Of a stretch of 7,503 bases of DNA, positions 5,981 through 7,503 are shown piece after piece. Both the position numbers and the translations under genes were made by a program. Position 1 is the first letter of the stretch. The number at the start of each line of letters is the position of its first letter. Location of the stretch: NCBI GenBank assembly GCA_003563455.1, contig PWRV01000245.1:1-7503 (forward strand), written 5' to 3'. Origin of the DNA: Thioalkalivibrio sp. GTDB lineage: Bacteria > Pseudomonadota > Gammaproteobacteria > Ectothiorhodospirales > Ectothiorhodospiraceae. The notes beneath the pieces are model-generated. The model was not told the origin of the DNA, did not search any database, and was given only the letters and a program-made list of their open reading frames with translations.

Positions 5981-7503
5981 AGCGCAGCACCAGCACCGAG
6001 CGGGCGTCCACCGAGACAATGCTGCCGGGCTTCAGGGGCTCGCCGTCATCGTTCCAGCCGGAGGCCGTATCGAGTTCCCGGACCCATCGTTCCGCCCAGT
6101 CGGTGCCGGGCAGCGTGAAGTCCAGCGCCTCGTGGTGGGCATTGAAGATCAGGTAGAAGCCGTCGTCGACCGGGCGCTCGCCGTCCGGCCCGGAAGCGAC
6201 GAGGGAGCGGCCATTGATGAACACGCCCAACGACTTTGCGAAGTCCTCGCCCCAGTGTTCCTCCGCCATCTGTACGCCATCGGGGGTGAACCAGGCGATG
6301 TCCTTCACGTCGTCGCCATGAATCGGTCGCCCCTGGAACCAGCGCCGCCGGCGGAACACCGGGTGCTCGAGCCGCAGCCGGATCAACCGGCGCGTGAAGG
6401 CCAGCAGATCGTCGTCGACGTTCTCCCAGTCGTACCAGGCGATCTCGTTGTCCTGACAGTAGGCATTGTTGTTCCCGTGCTGGGTCCGGCCCATCTCGTC
6501 GCCGCCAAGAAGCATGGGGACGCCCTGGGACAGCATCAGCGTGACCAGAAAATTCCGTTGCTGGCGTTGTCGCAGGGCATTGATTGCGGGGTCGTCCGTC
6601 GGTCCCTCCGCGCCACAATTCCACGAGCGGTTGTGATCCTCGCCGTCCTGGTTGTCCTCGCCGTTGGCCTCGTTGTGCTTTTCGTTGTACGAGACCAGAT
6701 CGTTCAGCGTGAAGCCGTCGTGCGCGGTCACGAAGTTGATGCTGGCATGCGGCCAGCGTCCGGATAGCTCGTAGAGATCGGAACTGCCAGTCAGGCGGTA
6801 GGCGAATTCCCCGAGCGTCTGGTCTTCGCCGCGCCAGAAATCCCGGACGGTGTCGCGGTACTTGCCGTTCCACTCCGACCACAGCGGCGGGAAGTTGCCC
6901 ACCTGGTAACCCCCCTCGCCGATGTCCCAGGGTTCCGCGATCAGCTTCACCTGGCTGATTACCGGGTCCTGCTGGATCACATCGAAGAATGCCGAGAGGC
7001 GGTCGACCTCGTGCAGCTCGCGGGCCAGCGTGGATGCGAGATCGAAGCGGAACCCGTCCACATGCATCTCCAGCACCCAGTAACGCAGCGAGTCCATGAT
7101 CAGCTGCAGCACGTGCGGGTGGCGCATGTTCAGGCTGTTGCCGGTGCCGGTGTAGTCCATGTAGTAGCGCGGATCATCGGCCATCAGACGGTAGTACGCC
7201 GCGTTGTCGATGCCCTTCAGACTCAGCATCGGACCCAGGTGGTTGCCCTCGCTGGTGTGGTTGTAGACGACGTCGAGGATCACCTCGAGCCCGGCCCGGT
7301 GCAGGGCCTTCACCATCTTCTTGAATTCCGAAACCTGGCTCCCGAGCGAGCCGTCGGCTGCGTATTCGTTGTGGGGGGCGAGGTAGGCGATGCTGCTGTA
7401 GCCCCAGTAGTTGCGCAGTCCGCGCTCCTCGAGAAAGGCATAGTGGATGAACTGGTGGACCGGCATCAGTTCGACCGCGGTGATGCCGAGACCGGTGAGG
7501 TAG
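5970..7503 (-). CDS. glgX: glycogen debranching enzyme GlgX/TreX, 5' end outside the window
   Basis: The last 510 residues of a GH13 isoamylase-type debranching enzyme, which removes alpha-1,6 branches from glycogen or limit dextrins and so provides linear maltodextrins for TreY. The frame runs open to the window edge, where the peptide reads YLTGLGITAVELMPVHQF, an internal barrel strand. The N-terminal CBM48 domain and first part of the barrel, roughly 150-200 residues by family length, are missing. Catalytic blocks: LDVVYNHTSEGN (near 7270-7235), VDGFRFDLAS with nucleophile Asp (codon 7041-7043), LIAEPWDIGEGGYQVG with acid/base Glu (6933-6935), and FVTAHDGFTLNDLVSYNEKH with the third acid Asp (6717-6719). 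WSEWNGKYRD, LGGDEMGRTQHGNNNAYCQD and WYDWE are typical GlgX. The C terminus is a beta domain ending in RSVLVLRCAC. Linkage to treY-treZ makes the name treX equally usable here. Confidence 0.95.
   Translation of the reverse strand, partial: YLTGLGITAVELMPVHQFIHYAFLEERGLRNYWGYSSIAYLAPHNEYAADGSLGSQVSEFKKMVKALHRAGLEVILDVVYNHTSEGNHLGPMLSLKGIDNAAYYRLMADDPRYYMDYTGTGNSLNMRHPHVLQLIMDSLRYWVLEMHVDGFRFDLASTLARELHEVDRLSAFFDVIQQDPVISQVKLIAEPWDIGEGGYQVGNFPPLWSEWNGKYRDTVRDFWRGEDQTLGEFAYRLTGSSDLYELSGRWPHASINFVTAHDGFTLNDLVSYNEKHNEANGEDNQDGEDHNRSWNCGAEGPTDDPAINALRQRQQRNFLVTLMLSQGVPMLLGGDEMGRTQHGNNNAYCQDNEIAWYDWENVDDDLLAFTRRLIRLRLEHPVFRRRRWFQGRPIHGDDVKDIAWFTPDGVQMAEEHWGEDFAKSLGVFINGRSLVASGPDGERPVDDGFYLIFNAHHEALDFTLPGTDWAERWVRELDTASGWNDDGEPLKPGSIVSVDARSVLVLRCAC

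Noticed and set aside
6132..6767. A 211-codon plus-strand frame with hydrophobic stretches, antisense to glgX
   Set aside because: The Val/Leu-rich stretches arise from reading GlgX Asp/Asn/Glu-rich codons on the other strand. glgX is intact on the minus strand.

Overview
This window looks like ordinary chromosome from a GC-rich proteobacterium. Base composition is high in G+C throughout, genes are tightly packed, Shine-Dalgarno sites are good, and long spurious antisense open frames occur, as expected at this GC. The protein types (TreY/TreZ pathway, a DUF302 membrane protein, an sll1863-like coiled-coil protein, a REP-like hairpin) would suit a gammaproteobacterium, perhaps a halophilic or alkaliphilic Ectothiorhodospira/Thioalkalivibrio-type organism. 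That placement is inference from gene style only; no rRNA or marker gene is present.

Left part (1-1000, plus strand): a complete DJ-1/PfpI-family gene (19-534) is followed by a 153-bp gap with two hairpins: a near-perfect 16-bp REP-like inverted repeat just after the stop codon, and an 8-bp stem containing a tandem CGGATGC repeat. A small gene (688-975) then encodes a 95-residue, highly charged coiled-coil protein resembling the sll1863 stress-response family.

Middle (1000-1042): a perfect 9-bp GC-rich hairpin lies between convergent genes and probably ends transcription from one or both sides.

Right part (1043-7503, minus strand): a tight gene run read right to left as glgX (5' end outside the window), treY, treZ and a membrane-anchored DUF302 gene. 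glgX and treY overlap by 11 bp with the preferred treY start, treY and treZ overlap as ATGA, and only 37 bp separate treZ from the DUF302 gene, so one transcript is likely. The three enzymes form the glycogen-to-trehalose route: GlgX trims alpha-1,6 branches, TreY converts the reducing end of the released maltodextrin to a trehalosyl unit, and TreZ cuts trehalose off. All three retain their GH13 catalytic residues. Trehalose is a compatible solute and stress protectant, so the region has a general osmotic/stress theme, but a link to the left-hand genes is inference.

I found no mobile element gene, tRNA, rRNA, CRISPR array or phage gene, and no clearly undescribed system. The items most worth a second look are the DUF302 gene attached to the trehalose operon, the REP-like hairpin, and the structured leader of the coiled-coil gene.
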